This document shows, in pieces, positions 8,485 to 19,681 of a stretch of DNA of 64,000 bases; position 1 is the first letter of the stretch, and the number at the start of each line of letters is the position of its first letter. Below the pieces are notes generated by a model. It was not told the DNA's origin, searched no databases, and worked only from the letters and a program-made list of their open reading frames with translations. The stretch is from JAFDVL01 sp963794955. GTDB taxonomy: Bacteria > Acidobacteriota > Blastocatellia > RBC074. The position numbers were made by a program, and so were the translations under genes. The DNA lies in contig CAWCGF010000015.1 in NCBI GenBank assembly GCA_963794955.1, positions 310,001 to 374,000 of the forward strand, read 5' to 3'.

Positions 8485-11175
8485 CTATTCGTGCCGCAAG
8501 GCAATCATCGGATCAACCTTCGTCGCGCGCCGCGCGGGCCAGTAACACGCCAGCAACGCCACCAACGTCAGCAACAACGCGGTTCCGACAAACGTGAGTG
8601 GATCAGTCGCGCTTACGCCCAGCAACAATGTCTTCATCACGCGGGTCAACGCCCAAGCGCCCCCCAAACCGATGACCACGCCTAGCAAGACGAGCTTCAT
8701 TCCCTGACTGACGATCAGGCGTAGCACATCTTTGCCTTCCGCGCCGAGCGCCATCCGAATACCGATTTCGCGGATACGCTTCGACACGGAGTACGACATC
8801 ACGCCGTACAAGCCAATCGCCGCGAGTGCGAGACCGAGCAAACCAAAGCTGCCGAGCACAGAGGCTGCAAGGCGCGCGGGCAACAACGGAAAGCTTAGAT
8901 GTTCGACCATTGTTTTCGCGCTGGCAATGGGCAGGTTCGGATCCAGTTGCTGTAGCTCATTGCGCACGGCAGCCATCAGGCTTTGCTGCTCTGTAACCGC
9001 GCGCACGATCAGCGTAGAAGACCCCATGAAGGATTGCCAGAGCGGGCGATACACAAAGGGCCGCGAGTCTTCGCCTAAACTGGTGTATTTGCCGTCTTGC
9101 GCGACACCGATCACCTGGACAGGTTGCGCTTCGGCACCTCTGAGGCGGAACTGTTTGCCAAGCGGGTCTTGCCCCGGCCAAAAGCGGCGGGCAAAGGTTT
9201 CATTAACAATCACCACAAGCGGCACATCTTCGCTGTCCTGTATGGTGAAATCGCGCCCTTGCAACAAGCGCGTTCCCATTGCGCCAAAATAGCCGGGCGT
9301 AATGCGATTGGAATAGGCGCGCGGCGCACGAGCGTTGCGTTCCGGCAATTGCCCCTCGATAAAGACGGCTTCCGTGCCAATGTGCAAATCTACCGGGACG
9401 AGATCAGCAAGTCCCGCTTCCTGCACGCCGGGTAACGAACGCACACGCTCCAGCAAACGCTTTTGCAATTCTCTGATCTGCGTTTGTTGGTAGCCTTGCA
9501 AACGCAAGTCGAACGACAGCTCAATCGCGTTGTTTGGATTGAAACCAAGCTGGACCGTCTCGGCCTTTTGCAGTGCCCGCACCATCAAGCCGCCGCCGAC
9601 TAACAGCACCAACGACAACGCCACCTGAAACACGATTAAGCTGTTTTTCAGCCACGAACGCTGCGGCGCGCCAACGGCAGCATCATCCTTGAGCGCGGTC
9701 AGCAAATCCGTTTTGGTCGTTTGCCAGGCAGGCAATAACCCGAATAGCACGCCGGTCAGGAGCGAAATCGCACCCGCGAACAACAGCACGCGATAATCCA
9801 GATGCAGATCAATTTGCAACGGCACATCAATCGGCGGCTTGAACTTGATCGCCAGGCCAATCAACCACCACGCCAGCGCCACACCCAACGCACCCGCGCC
9901 ACACGCCAGCAAGATACTTTCGGTCAGCAATTGCCGGATCAGTTGAAAGCGGCTTGCGCCCAAGGCCAGCCGCACGGCAATTTCCTTACGGCGCTCTGTC
10001 GCCCGTGCCAACAACAGATTGGCCAGATTCGTGCAGGCCAGCAACAAAACCAAAAGCACTACCACCATCAACAGCCCAACAAATCCCAAGAGCGGCGCAC
10101 GCATCATTCCGCCCATCCAGCCGGGCGTCGTTAATTTCACGCTCTTGCCTTCATTAAATTCAGGATATTCGCGTGCCAATTGCTGCGCCACTGCATCCAG
10201 CGCCGCCTGTGCCTGCGTGACGGTCACGCCAGGTTTGAGGCGGCCTTGCACAAAGACGTTTTCGACGCCGCGTTTGTCCAACCAATCATCGCCCGCTTCC
10301 AACGCTCCCTGCATCATCATCGGGAACCACAGTTCCGGCGCGGCGATGACTTCGGTTCCGTAAAATCCTGGTGGCGCGACGCCGATGATGGTGTAGCTGC
10401 CGCCATTTACAATGACGTTTTTGCCGAGGACAGCAGGGTTGCCGCCAAAGCGTTGTTGCCAGCATTGATGGCTCAGCATCACAATCGGATGCGCACCACG
10501 ATTGCGATCATCGTCCGGTGTAAGCGCGCGTCCCAGCAACGGTTTCACCCCCAGCACGTCAAAGTAATTGCCGCTGACGGCATAGCCCCACAACCGTTCG
10601 TTGAGGCCATCGTGACTCAGGCTCACGGGCGCAAACCGATACGCAATTAGTCCAGCGAGCACCTCGTTGCGGTCGCGCATATCGCGGTAGTTGGGATACG
10701 AAAAGGTGGAGAACCGATTGTTCGTCTCGGCATTGGTGAGCGACACCAGTTGTTCCGGTTGCGCCACGGGCAGCGGACGAAACATCGCGGTATTCAGCAA
10801 ACTAAAGATCGCCGTGTTTGCGCCGATGCCTAGCGCCAACGTCAGTACCGCTACCGCCGAAAAGCCTTTGTGCTTGCGCAGCATGCGTGCGCCATACCGT
10901 AAGTCCTGAATCATCTCATCCTCCCATCGGAGCGGTTGCAGCAAGAACGCATCCCAGCACGCACCAACGCTGCGCCGTAGTAAATCGAGTTTGTTGTTCC
11001 AATTGAGCTTGTCCCATTCGGCCAGCAGCAGTTCGCGGTAACGCAACTCCGCTTCCCATTCCTGCCGCCAATCGGCGCGCAAACGGCGCGGCACACTCAA
11101 GGCAATGAATCGAATCAACCAACGAATTAGCTTCAAATGCAACCTGTCTCTCTTCCCCATTCCGCCATCACTCAT
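8485..11175 (-). CDS. ADOP-type ABC transporter permease 1
   Basis: About 896 residues from the ATG at 11175, which overlaps the stop of the upstream permease by eight bases (ATGAGTGA), suggesting coupled translation; an earlier in-frame ATG is at 11199. The N-terminal prefix RRLRADWRQEWEAELRYREL is the signature of acidobacterial duplicated orphan permeases. It is followed by a MacB-type unit (first membrane segment AVAVLTLALGIGANTAIFSLL, large periplasmic domain, three-helix FtsX block with LARATERRKEIAVRLALGAS) and then a second half ending in another FtsX block (IREIGIRMALGAEG). No ATPase gene is nearby, as is typical for the family. Last gene of the five-gene PadR operon. Confidence 0.92.
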   Translation of the reverse strand: MSDGGMGKRDRLHLKLIRWLIRFIALSVPRRLRADWRQEWEAELRYRELLLAEWDKLNWNNKLDLLRRSVGACWDAFLLQPLRWEDEMIQDLRYGARMLRKHKGFSAVAVLTLALGIGANTAIFSLLNTAMFRPLPVAQPEQLVSLTNAETNNRFSTFSYPNYRDMRDRNEVLAGLIAYRFAPVSLSHDGLNERLWGYAVSGNYFDVLGVKPLLGRALTPDDDRNRGAHPIVMLSHQCWQQRFGGNPAVLGKNVIVNGGSYTIIGVAPPGFYGTEVIAAPELWFPMMMQGALEAGDDWLDKRGVENVFVQGRLKPGVTVTQAQAALDAVAQQLAREYPEFNEGKSVKLTTPGWMGGMMRAPLLGFVGLLMVVVLLVLLLACTNLANLLLARATERRKEIAVRLALGASRFQLIRQLLTESILLACGAGALGVALAWWLIGLAIKFKPPIDVPLQIDLHLDYRVLLFAGAISLLTGVLFGLLPAWQTTKTDLLTALKDDAAVGAPQRSWLKNSLIVFQVALSLVLLVGGGLMVRALQKAETVQLGFNPNNAIELSFDLRLQGYQQTQIRELQKRLLERVRSLPGVQEAGLADLVPVDLHIGTEAVFIEGQLPERNARAPRAYSNRITPGYFGAMGTRLLQGRDFTIQDSEDVPLVVIVNETFARRFWPGQDPLGKQFRLRGAEAQPVQVIGVAQDGKYTSLGEDSRPFVYRPLWQSFMGSSTLIVRAVTEQQSLMAAVRNELQQLDPNLPIASAKTMVEHLSFPLLPARLAASVLGSFGLLGLALAAIGLYGVMSYSVSKRIREIGIRMALGAEGKDVLRLIVSQGMKLVLLGVVIGLGGAWALTRVMKTLLLGVSATDPLTFVGTALLLTLVALLACYWPARRATKVDPMIALRHE

Positions 11176-13939
11176 CTCTGAGTGCCACCATCGGATCAAC
11201 CCGTGCGGCGCGGCGCGCAGGCAAATAGCCCGCCAGCGTGGCTATAATCAGCAGCAGCACCAGCGCCAGCGCAATCGTCAAGGGATCATTTGGCTGCAAC
11301 TGAAATAGTAAAGCAGAAGCAGTCCGAGTCACGGCGAGCGATGCCAACAACCCAATACCAACACCAATCAACACGAGCATGAAAGCCTCACGTAACACCA
11401 ACCAGAGCACATTGCCGCGTTGTGCGCCGAGCGCCATGCGAATGCCGATTTCATTGGTGCGCCGCGCGACAGCATAGGACAAGACACCGTACAAGCCGAT
11501 GCACGCGAGCAGTAACGCAAGCAGACCGAAGAATGCGCCTAGCCGCGCGGTCAGTTTTTGTTGCACAAGCGAGCGGCCAATGTGATCGGACAAGCTAACG
11601 ACCTCGTCTACAGGTAAGTTCGAATTCACTTCCCGAATGGCCCGCCGCACTTGCGGGACGATTGATTCCGGCGCACCGGCAAAACGAACCACAAAGTTAC
11701 TCAAGGGGCCGCTGCCTTGCGCGTGGGAGTAATACGCCATGGGGCGCAACTCCTCTGACAGGCTCATCGCTTTGACATCTTTCACTACGCCGATAATTTC
11801 GATTTGACCGCTTGACTCAGGCCCGCGAATCCCAAAGCGCTTGCTGATGGGCGAAGTATTTGGGAAAAAACGTTGCGCCATCGCCTCGCTAATCACCGCT
11901 ACTTTCTGCGACTTATCATTGTCTTGCGAGGTAAAGCCGCGCCCCAATACCAAGGGGATACCCATTGCAGCGAAATAGTCTGTGCCAACTTCATTGTTCC
12001 TGACGAATCGGTTGCGGTCATCCACAGGTGTTTGCTCTTGCGTGAACGCGGGGCCAGTCCAGAGTCCCTGATTGAAGATGATGAACGAAAATGCTGCCGC
12101 CTGCACGCCCGGCACAGTCTTCACTTTCTCCTCCACCGCGCGCATTACGTCCGCAAGCTGCGCGTCCTTGTAGCCGGTCGTCGCCGTATCAATTTTGAAG
12201 AGCATCACATTCTTGGTATTGAATCCAGTGGGCACGTTTTGCAGATTGATGAGCGTGCGGACGAACAGCCCCGCGCCCACCAGCAGCACCAGCGAGAGCG
12301 CCATCTGTCCCACCACCAACGCCTTGCCAAACGGACTTTGCGCCGAAGCCTGCATAGCCCCTTTTCCGCCTTTGAGGGAAGCGTTCGGTTCCATTCGGAT
12401 GGCACGTAAAGCGGGAGCCAGGCCAAAGACCAGGGCAGAAAACAAAGACACACACAAGGTAAAGCTCAGGACGCGCACATTCGGTGTGACATCCAGTGGC
12501 AACGCCTCGGCACCACTCGAAGCCATGAAGACCAGCAATTGGCTGCCCCACCAGGCGAGCAATACGCCCGCCATGCCTCCCAGGGCGGCGAGCAGGATAC
12601 TTTCGGTTAGTAATTGCCGCACCAATCGCAGGCGTCCCGCGCCCAGGGCCAAGCGCACGGCAAATTCCTTTTGCCGCGAGGTAGCGCGTGCCAGCAAGAG
12701 GTTGGCAATGTTCGCGCACGCAATCAACAACACCAGCCCGACAACCACCATCAGGATACGCAGCGAGAGCGAAAATTCCTGACGCAACTCCGATAACCCA
12801 CGTCCCGCCGGCGTCAGGTCAATGCGGGCTTGTTGCATATCCCGCAGTCGCTCCGCCGCAGGCTGTGCGCCCGCCCAGTCCTGCAAATGCTGTTTGAAAA
12901 GCACATTGACGGCGGCATTGGCTTGTTCAGATCGCACGCCATCTTTCAAGCGCGCGATGAGATTCAGGTCTTGAAATTCCCGCTGCGCTCGCCCATTCCA
13001 ATGTGTGGGAGGCATCTGGGCTTCCATCGCTAATGGCACCCACAAATCGGGAGCCTTTCCGACTGTCGTACCAAAAAATTCTTTCGCTCCAACGCCGATG
13101 ATCGTGTACGTTGTCTTATCAATGGTGATGGTTTTGCCCACGGCCCGGGGATCAGCCCCCAAGCGGCGCTGCCACCAGGCATAGCTCACGACCGCGACCG
13201 GATGCCCGCCCGGATTTACATCATCGCCCTCTGAGAGCGTGCGCCCCAGGCTGGGCTTCACGCCGAGGACAGAAAAATAATTGCCCGAAACCAATTGCGC
13301 TTCCAGGCGCTCCGCTTCGCTCCCAGCTTCTGCGGTGTTGACCGTGCCATGGACGCTCCAGGGAATACTCAACAACGCGGCAATGTCAGAAAATACTTCA
13401 CTCTGTTTGCGTGCTTCCTGATAAAACGGATAGGAGAACAAATCCCAACTCTTATTCGGGAAACCATTGGTCATCCCAATATCTTCGCCTTTACCAAAGA
13501 GCACCAATTTGTCTGGTTCCTGCACGGGCAGTGATTTGAGCAATACCGCATCCAGCAGACTGAAGATAGCCGTGTTCGCGCCAATGCCTAACGCGAGCGA
13601 GAGCACGGCAACAACCGTGAACATTTTGTGCGTTCGTAACATTCGTACGCCGTAGCGTAAATCTTGCCACATATCGTCCTCCCATCGTTGGGGTTGTAAG
13701 AGCAACGCATCCCAGCACGCACCGAGACTGCGCCGCAGCAAATCGAGTTTATTTCGCCAATTGAGCCGGTCCCACTCGGCCAGTAACAACTCACGGTAGC
13801 GTAATTCCGCCTCCCACTCCTGCCGCCAATCAAGGCGCAACCGATGCGGCACCAGCACGCCAATGAATTGAATTAACCACAGATGGGGCTTTAGTTGTGA
13901 AGTTGCACGATTCCGCATGCCACAAGCTGCCTTCCGCAT
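11168..13939 (-). CDS. ADOP-type ABC transporter permease 2
   Basis: 923 residues from the ATG at 13939, with GAGG just upstream; a second ATG lies at 13918. The prefix RLRLDWRQEWEAELRYREL, the first membrane helix VVAVLSLALGIGANTAIFSLL, and two FtsX blocks (ARATSRQKEFAVRLALGAGR near the middle and ARRTNEIGIRMALGAQRGN near the end) define it as a full-length ADOP. The periplasmic domain contains the usual GNYFSVLGVKPSLGRTL and TYTIIGVGAKEFFGTTVG segments. The substrate is unknown. It starts six bases after the stop of permease 3 and overlaps the start of permease 1. Confidence 0.92.
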   Translation of the reverse strand: MRKAACGMRNRATSQLKPHLWLIQFIGVLVPHRLRLDWRQEWEAELRYRELLLAEWDRLNWRNKLDLLRRSLGACWDALLLQPQRWEDDMWQDLRYGVRMLRTHKMFTVVAVLSLALGIGANTAIFSLLDAVLLKSLPVQEPDKLVLFGKGEDIGMTNGFPNKSWDLFSYPFYQEARKQSEVFSDIAALLSIPWSVHGTVNTAEAGSEAERLEAQLVSGNYFSVLGVKPSLGRTLSEGDDVNPGGHPVAVVSYAWWQRRLGADPRAVGKTITIDKTTYTIIGVGAKEFFGTTVGKAPDLWVPLAMEAQMPPTHWNGRAQREFQDLNLIARLKDGVRSEQANAAVNVLFKQHLQDWAGAQPAAERLRDMQQARIDLTPAGRGLSELRQEFSLSLRILMVVVGLVLLIACANIANLLLARATSRQKEFAVRLALGAGRLRLVRQLLTESILLAALGGMAGVLLAWWGSQLLVFMASSGAEALPLDVTPNVRVLSFTLCVSLFSALVFGLAPALRAIRMEPNASLKGGKGAMQASAQSPFGKALVVGQMALSLVLLVGAGLFVRTLINLQNVPTGFNTKNVMLFKIDTATTGYKDAQLADVMRAVEEKVKTVPGVQAAAFSFIIFNQGLWTGPAFTQEQTPVDDRNRFVRNNEVGTDYFAAMGIPLVLGRGFTSQDNDKSQKVAVISEAMAQRFFPNTSPISKRFGIRGPESSGQIEIIGVVKDVKAMSLSEELRPMAYYSHAQGSGPLSNFVVRFAGAPESIVPQVRRAIREVNSNLPVDEVVSLSDHIGRSLVQQKLTARLGAFFGLLALLLACIGLYGVLSYAVARRTNEIGIRMALGAQRGNVLWLVLREAFMLVLIGVGIGLLASLAVTRTASALLFQLQPNDPLTIALALVLLLIIATLAGYLPARRAARVDPMVALRDE

Positions 13940-13944
13940 TTACC

Positions 13945-16602
13945 TCATTCGTGCCGCAACGCGACGACCGGATCAACTTTCGTCGTTTTGTGTGCGGGGA
14001 AATAACAAGCCAACAGTGCGACCATGGCCAGCACTATTGTAACCAGCATAAATGTTACCGGGTCAGTGGCGCTCACGCCAAACAGAAGTTTTTCCATCAA
14101 GCGCGTCAAGAAAAAGGCTGCGCCCAAACCAAGCCCGATGCCCACGACAGCCAGCCACATCCCTTGCCCCACAATCATTTTTACGACATCCGCCGCACGT
14201 GCGCCGAGCGCCATGCGAATGCCGATTTCGTGTGTGCGTTGCGTGACGGTGTACGCCATCACGCCGTAAATCCCCACCGCCGCGAGCAACAAGGCCATTA
14301 CCGCGAAGCCGCCGAGCAGCAGCAGATTGAACCGACGCGGCGCGACGGAATTGGCGATTAGGTCTTCCATCGTGCGAATGCTGGCGAGCGGCTGTGCAGC
14401 GTCTACTGACCAGACTTGCGTTTTGACTGCGGCGACAACGCTCAGCGGATCGCCCGCTGTGCGAAGCACAAGGTTATTGAAGTTGTTCGGGAATTGTGCG
14501 TACGGCCAATAAATCATCGGGCGCGTGTCAGCATCCAGACCATCGGCTTTGACATCGCCGACAATGCCGACCACTTCGCCGGTCAATGGATCGCCCCAAT
14601 TCTTCATTGTCACATGCCGCCCGATAGGGCTTTCATTCGGCCAATACCGCCGCGCCATCTCTTCGTTGATAACCATCACGCGCGGCGCAGTTTCGGCATC
14701 GCGGTCAGTAAATGTCCGCCCCGCACGCAACGGGATCAGCAGCGTGCGAAAGTAATTCGCCTCCACGCTGCGAATGTCGGCAATCGGCTCGCGGTCGGCG
14801 TTCACAGGCGCTTGCCCTTCGATGACGAAGTTTGTTGCCGGGCCGCCGCTCATCGGCAACGTGGACGTTGTGCTTGCCGCCACCACACCGGGGATCGCAG
14901 CGACACGCTCCAACATTTGTCGGACAAACGCTATTGAGCGCGCGTTGTCGTTATACTTGGCAGTCGGCAATGTCACGTTGACTGTCAACACATTTGTCGG
15001 ATCAAAGCCGCGCTTCACCTGCATCAATTTCACAAAGCTGTTGATGAGCAATCCCGCGCCAATCAATAGCACCAGTGTCAACGCGATTTCGGACACAACC
15101 AACGCCTGTCGCAAGCGTCCGCGCGAAGTCCCGACCGAACCGCGACCGCCCTCTTTCAGCGCCGCTTGCAATCCTTGCTTTGGTAATTGCAAAATCGGTG
15201 CGAGGCCGAACAACAAGCCGGTCAGCAGCGAAATCAACACCGCAAAGCCCAGCATCGTTGCATCCACAGTGACTTCATTGATGCGCGGGAAATTCGCGGG
15301 ATCAAGCGTCGCAATCAGCTTCGTTCCCCACACGGCAAATAACACTCCGACCGCGCCGCCGAGGCCGGAGAGCAATACACTTTCGGTCAATAGTTGTCGC
15401 GCTAAGCGCAGCCGCCCCGCGCCAAGCGCCGTGCGAATCGCCATTTCTTTTTCGCGCGTGGCGGCTCGCGCGAGCAACAAATTTGCCACGTTCGCGCAGG
15501 CGATCAACAACAAAAATCCTACTGCGCCGAGCAATACCAACAAGGCAGGCCGGAGCGGCGCAACCAGGTTCGTCTGCAAGTTCACCGCATTGATTTTCAA
15601 GTTCGGATCAATGCCCGGATACTGCTTTTCAATGCGCGCGGCCATCGCAGCCAGTTCTGCTTTGGCCTGTTCCTGCGTCACCTGCGGCCTGAGCCGCGCG
15701 ATGACTTGCAGCAAATGCGAGCGCCGATTGTCACGTAGGGACCCTGTCGCCCGCAGCGGAATCCACAATTTTGATTGCCCCGGAAACCCAAAAGTGGGTG
15801 GCATCACGCCGACAATCGTTGCACTGTTGCCGCTGACCTGAATCGTTTTGCCGATGATCGCTTCATCGCTGCCAAACCGGCTCTGCCACAGCGCGTGACT
15901 GAGCAGCACGACTTGCGAACTGTTCGGCTGATCTTCTTCTTTCGTGAACACGCGCCCGCGCATTGGCGTTGCGCCCAACGTCGCAAAGTAATGCGCTGAC
16001 ACCATCGTTCCCATCACCTGTTCCGGCTCGCTGTTATCGGTCAGAGTGGCAAACCAGAACCGCGAAGCCGCGATAGATTCCAGCGTCTCCGTCTGCTCGC
16101 CCAAATCGAGGAAGTTGGCATACGAAAAATTCGCGGTGGTTATTTCCGTGCCATTATGTGCTTCGCCAAGTCTGACGACGCGCTCCGCTTCCTGCAACGG
16201 CAGAGGCCGCAGCAGCACCGCATTGACTACACTAAAAATCAATGTCGTCGCACCAATGCCCAAGGCTAACGCCAGCACAGCGACGAAGGTAAAACTCGGC
16301 TGCGTGCGCAGTACACGAAGCCCCAATCGCAAATCCTGAATCATCTCGTCCTCCCAACGTTGGGGTTGCAACAACAACGCATCCCGGAACGCGCCCAGGC
16401 TGCGCCGCAGCAAGTCATATTTATTAGGCCAATCCAGCTTGTCCCACTCGGCCAGCATTAGTTCGCGGTAGCGCAATTCCGCCTCCCACTCCTGCCGCCA
16501 ATCGGCGCGCAAGCGGCGCGGCACGATCACACCGATGACCTGGATCAGCCATAGATGCGGCTTAAGTTGTGCGCTGCTGGCATTCCGCATTTCGCCATCC
16601 AC
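13945..16602 (-). CDS. ADOP-type ABC transporter permease 3
   Basis: 885 residues if the GTG at 16602 is used; GGTGG is immediately upstream and an ATG lies four codons in at 16590. It has the ADOP prefix RRLRADWRQEWEAELRYREL and both FtsX blocks (AATREKEMAIRTALGAGR and QRTHEIGIRMALGARAAD). The middle segment VVGIVGDVKADGLDADTRP is the conserved periplasmic motif of MacB-like permeases. The gap to permease 4 is seven bases. It is as diverged from the other three as they are from each other, so the array is not a recent tandem duplication. Confidence 0.92.
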   Translation of the reverse strand: MDGEMRNASSAQLKPHLWLIQVIGVIVPRRLRADWRQEWEAELRYRELMLAEWDKLDWPNKYDLLRRSLGAFRDALLLQPQRWEDEMIQDLRLGLRVLRTQPSFTFVAVLALALGIGATTLIFSVVNAVLLRPLPLQEAERVVRLGEAHNGTEITTANFSYANFLDLGEQTETLESIAASRFWFATLTDNSEPEQVMGTMVSAHYFATLGATPMRGRVFTKEEDQPNSSQVVLLSHALWQSRFGSDEAIIGKTIQVSGNSATIVGVMPPTFGFPGQSKLWIPLRATGSLRDNRRSHLLQVIARLRPQVTQEQAKAELAAMAARIEKQYPGIDPNLKINAVNLQTNLVAPLRPALLVLLGAVGFLLLIACANVANLLLARAATREKEMAIRTALGAGRLRLARQLLTESVLLSGLGGAVGVLFAVWGTKLIATLDPANFPRINEVTVDATMLGFAVLISLLTGLLFGLAPILQLPKQGLQAALKEGGRGSVGTSRGRLRQALVVSEIALTLVLLIGAGLLINSFVKLMQVKRGFDPTNVLTVNVTLPTAKYNDNARSIAFVRQMLERVAAIPGVVAASTTSTLPMSGGPATNFVIEGQAPVNADREPIADIRSVEANYFRTLLIPLRAGRTFTDRDAETAPRVMVINEEMARRYWPNESPIGRHVTMKNWGDPLTGEVVGIVGDVKADGLDADTRPMIYWPYAQFPNNFNNLVLRTAGDPLSVVAAVKTQVWSVDAAQPLASIRTMEDLIANSVAPRRFNLLLLGGFAVMALLLAAVGIYGVMAYTVTQRTHEIGIRMALGARAADVVKMIVGQGMWLAVVGIGLGLGAAFFLTRLMEKLLFGVSATDPVTFMLVTIVLAMVALLACYFPAHKTTKVDPVVALRHE

Positions 16603-16609
16603 CTTTGAC

Positions 16610-19317
16610 TCACTCGTGCCGCAATGCTACCAGCGGATCAACGCGCATGGCCCGGCGTGCGGGCAGATAGCAGGCCAGCAGGGCCACCGCCGCCAAGAGC
16701 AATGCGACTCCCAGGTAGGTCGCCGGATCAGCCGCGCTGACACCGAACAACAAGCCTTTCAACAAACGCGTGAGCGCCAACGCGCCCAACACGCCAAGCG
16801 TCAGGCCGGTCAGCGTCAGCCTGAGGCCTTGTTGCAGTATCAGCCGCAAGAGGTCGGCGGACTGCGCGCCGAGGGCCAGGCGTATGCCAAATTCGTGTTT
16901 GCGCTGATTCACGACATACGACATCACGCCGTAAATCCCTGTCGCGGCCAACAACAAGGCCAACATCGAGAGTAAGGCGAGCAGCCAGGTTGAGAAGCGA
17001 TCCGGTGCGAGCGAACGGGCCAGCAGTTGTTCCATCGTCGCCAGATTGTGCGCGGGTTGCGCCGGGTCGAGCGCGCGCAACTCGTCCTTGACGGCTTGGG
17101 TCAATTGCGCTGGATCGGTGGTCGTGCGGATCACGACGTTCATCGGCAGATAGGCATTCTGCGCGTGCGGAATGAAAACTTCCGGGCGCGGGCGGCTGCG
17201 CAAGCCGTAATAGCTGATGCCGCGCGTGACGCCGACTACTTCATAAGCATAGTTGCCGCGGTTGTAATCAATCACCAGCCGTTGGCCGAGCGGGTCCTGG
17301 TTGGGCCAGACCTTGGCGGCCAGGCTTTCGTTGACGATGATCACAGCAGGCGTCTCGCGGCGATCCTGGTCAGTGAATTGCCGCCCTTTGAGCAAGGTCA
17401 TGTTCATCGTTTTGAAATACCCCGGCGTCGCCATGCGGATGTCAACCTTGTCCGCTTCGCCGCCGGGTTCGGGGTCGCCCTCGCGCCAGTAGGGGCGATC
17501 AAAATCCACGCCGACATCGCTCATCGGCAGCGTCGAGATGGCACTGGCGGAGGCCACGCCGGGCAGCGCCTCCAGCCGGGCGATCAACTGGCGGTAATAA
17601 TCCGCCGCCCGCCCGCGATAGGCTGCGCTGTTGAGCGTGATGTGCATGGTCAATAAATTTTTTGTGGCAAAGCCCGGATCGGTTTGCAGCAAATGCCTGA
17701 AGCTGCGGGTGAGCAACCCCGCGCCCGCCAGCAACACCAGCGTGACGGCAATCTCGGCGACGATCATCGTGCTGAGAAAGCGATGCTGAAATAGTCCCGT
17801 CATCCCGCCCGCGCCGCCTTCCTTGAGCGTCGCCGCCAATTCATGCCGCGTGCTTTTCAGGGCCGGCAGCAGGCCGAAGATGATTCCGGTCACGACCGAG
17901 GCGCACAGCGTGAAGAGCAACACACGGCCATCAATCGTGACCTGCTCGATGCGGGGAATATCGGCGGGCGCGAGCGCGAGCAGCACGTCGCGGAATATAT
18001 ATGTCAACGCCAAGCCCAGCGCGCCGCCGCCTAATGACAGCAGGGTGCTTTCAGTCAGGAGTTGCCGGATCAAGCGCCAACGTCCCGCACCGAGCGCCGT
18101 ACGCAACGCCATTTCACGTTGCCGCGCTGCCGCGCGCGCCATCAGCAACCCGGCGACATTGGCGCAGGCGATCAGCAACACCAAACCGACCGCCGCAAAC
18201 AGCCCCAGCAACGGCAGCCGCGTGGCGCCAACCACTTCGTCATAAAACGGCGTGAGGTGCAGCCGCCAGCCTTTATTGGTTTTGGGATGGCGTTCGGCCA
18301 GCCCGCTTGAGAATGAGTCAAGCTGCGCCTGGGCTTGTGCGCGCGTGACGCCGGTTTGCAGCCGCGCCAGCACGCTCAAAAAACGATGATCGCGCGGCGG
18401 CCCTTCCGGGAAGCGCGGCGGGCCATAACTGCCCGCCAGGTTCCAGGGTTCCCACAGATCAACCTTCAGGCTGGGCATGGCAAAGCCCGCGGGCAGCACG
18501 CCCAATACTTGCCATTCCTGTCCATTGATCGTGATCTTTTTGCCGACGAGCGCTGGATCAGCGCCGTAGCGCCGCCGCCACAAACTGTCGCTGATGACGA
18601 CCACACGGTCGCCGCTCGCATATTGGCCGGCGCCGTCGTGGGATACCCCGGTGATTTCTCCCGGTTGAAAAACACGTCCCAGCGCGGCCCCCACACCCAG
18701 CGTCTGAAAGAATTCGACCGAGACCTGCGCTGAATTCACCTGCTCGGAGTCGTGCTCGCTTTGCAGCGTGCGGGCCGTTTCAAACCAGGCGGTGATCGAA
18801 TGAAAAAGGGCCCGCTGTTCGCGCAGGTCAAGGTAATTGCCGGGCGAAGGCTGGTCGCGGTTTTTGCTCAACTCCCCATTTGCTTCCCAAACCATCATCA
18901 ATTGGTCGGGATTGGCTATAAGGCAGCGGTTTGAGCAGCACCGCGTTGACCACGCTGAAAATCGCCGTATTCGCCCCGATGCCCAGCGCCAGCGCGAGCA
19001 CGGCCACGGCAGTGAACGCTTTATGTTTGAGCAACATTCTGAAGCCAAACCGCAAATCCTGAATCATCTCGTCCTCCCAACGTTGGGGTTGCAACAACAA
19101 CGCATCCCGGAACGCGCCCAGGCTGCGCCGCAACAAATCAAATTTATTTTGCCAATCCAGTCTTGTCCCACTCGGCCAGCATCAATTCGCGGTATTGCAG
19201 TTCTGCCTCCCACTCCTGCCGCCAGTCAGCGCGCAAACGGCGCGGCACAAGCACGCCGATAAATTGGATCAGCCGAAAATACGGTGTAGTGAATTTGCCT
19301 ACATACGACTTCGGCAT
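16610..19317 (-). pseudogene. ADOP-type ABC transporter permease 4 (two frameshifts)
   Basis: The ATG at 19317 (MPKSYVGKFTTPYF) follows the padR stop by six bases. The prefix RRLRADWRQEWEAELQYREL reads normally up to EWDK, where one extra base near 19161 breaks the frame: permease 3 has AAGCTGG where this gene has AAGACTGG. A second break near 18910-18918 separates LLKPLPYS from NPDQLMMVWEANGE. After that the frame is open to 16610 with both FtsX blocks (AARQREMALRTALGAGR, NQRKHEFGIRLALGAQ). With both single bases removed the protein would be a normal ADOP of about 902 residues. Direct comparison with the paralogues makes sequencing error or very recent mutation more likely than old decay. 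Confidence 0.85.
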
Positions 19318-19323
19318 AATGAA

Positions 19324-19650
19324 TTAACTGCGTGACGGTTTCGGTTCAGCCTCGCTGGCAACCATTGGTTGCTCTAGCACGCGATAGCGTTTGACCGCTT
19401 CGGCCAATGCCTCTTGTCCGATTTTCGTCAGTTCGTAATATTTGCGTGGTGGTCGTTGCTCTTCCTGCGCGATAGCGTGCTTTTCCCATTTGGAACGCAC
19501 CAGGCCAGTCATCTCCAAGCGCCGGAGCGCCGGATAGACCGTGCCACTTGGCAAGCCTGTGATGTCCATAATGTCAAAGCCGTACTGATAGCCATTCGCT
19601 AATGCTTGTAAGATGACCGCCACCGAAAACGATAAATAACCTTTGCCCAT
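19324..19650 (-). CDS. PadR family transcriptional regulator
   Basis: 108 residues, a typical size for short PadR regulators. The winged-helix core is visible as LANGYQYGFDIMDITGLPSGTVYPALRRLEMTGLV followed by a basic wing RPPRKYYELTKIGQEAL. GGAGGG precedes the ATG at a good distance. It is the first gene of the operon with the four ADOP permeases, a standard arrangement in acidobacteria, so it probably represses its own operon and responds to an unknown ligand. Confidence 0.92.
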   Translation of the reverse strand: MGKGYLSFSVAVILQALANGYQYGFDIMDITGLPSGTVYPALRRLEMTGLVRSKWEKHAIAQEEQRPPRKYYELTKIGQEALAEAVKRYRVLEQPMVASEAEPKPSRS

Positions 19651-19681
19651 GGGTCCCTCCAGAATCGTACAGAATGCTACT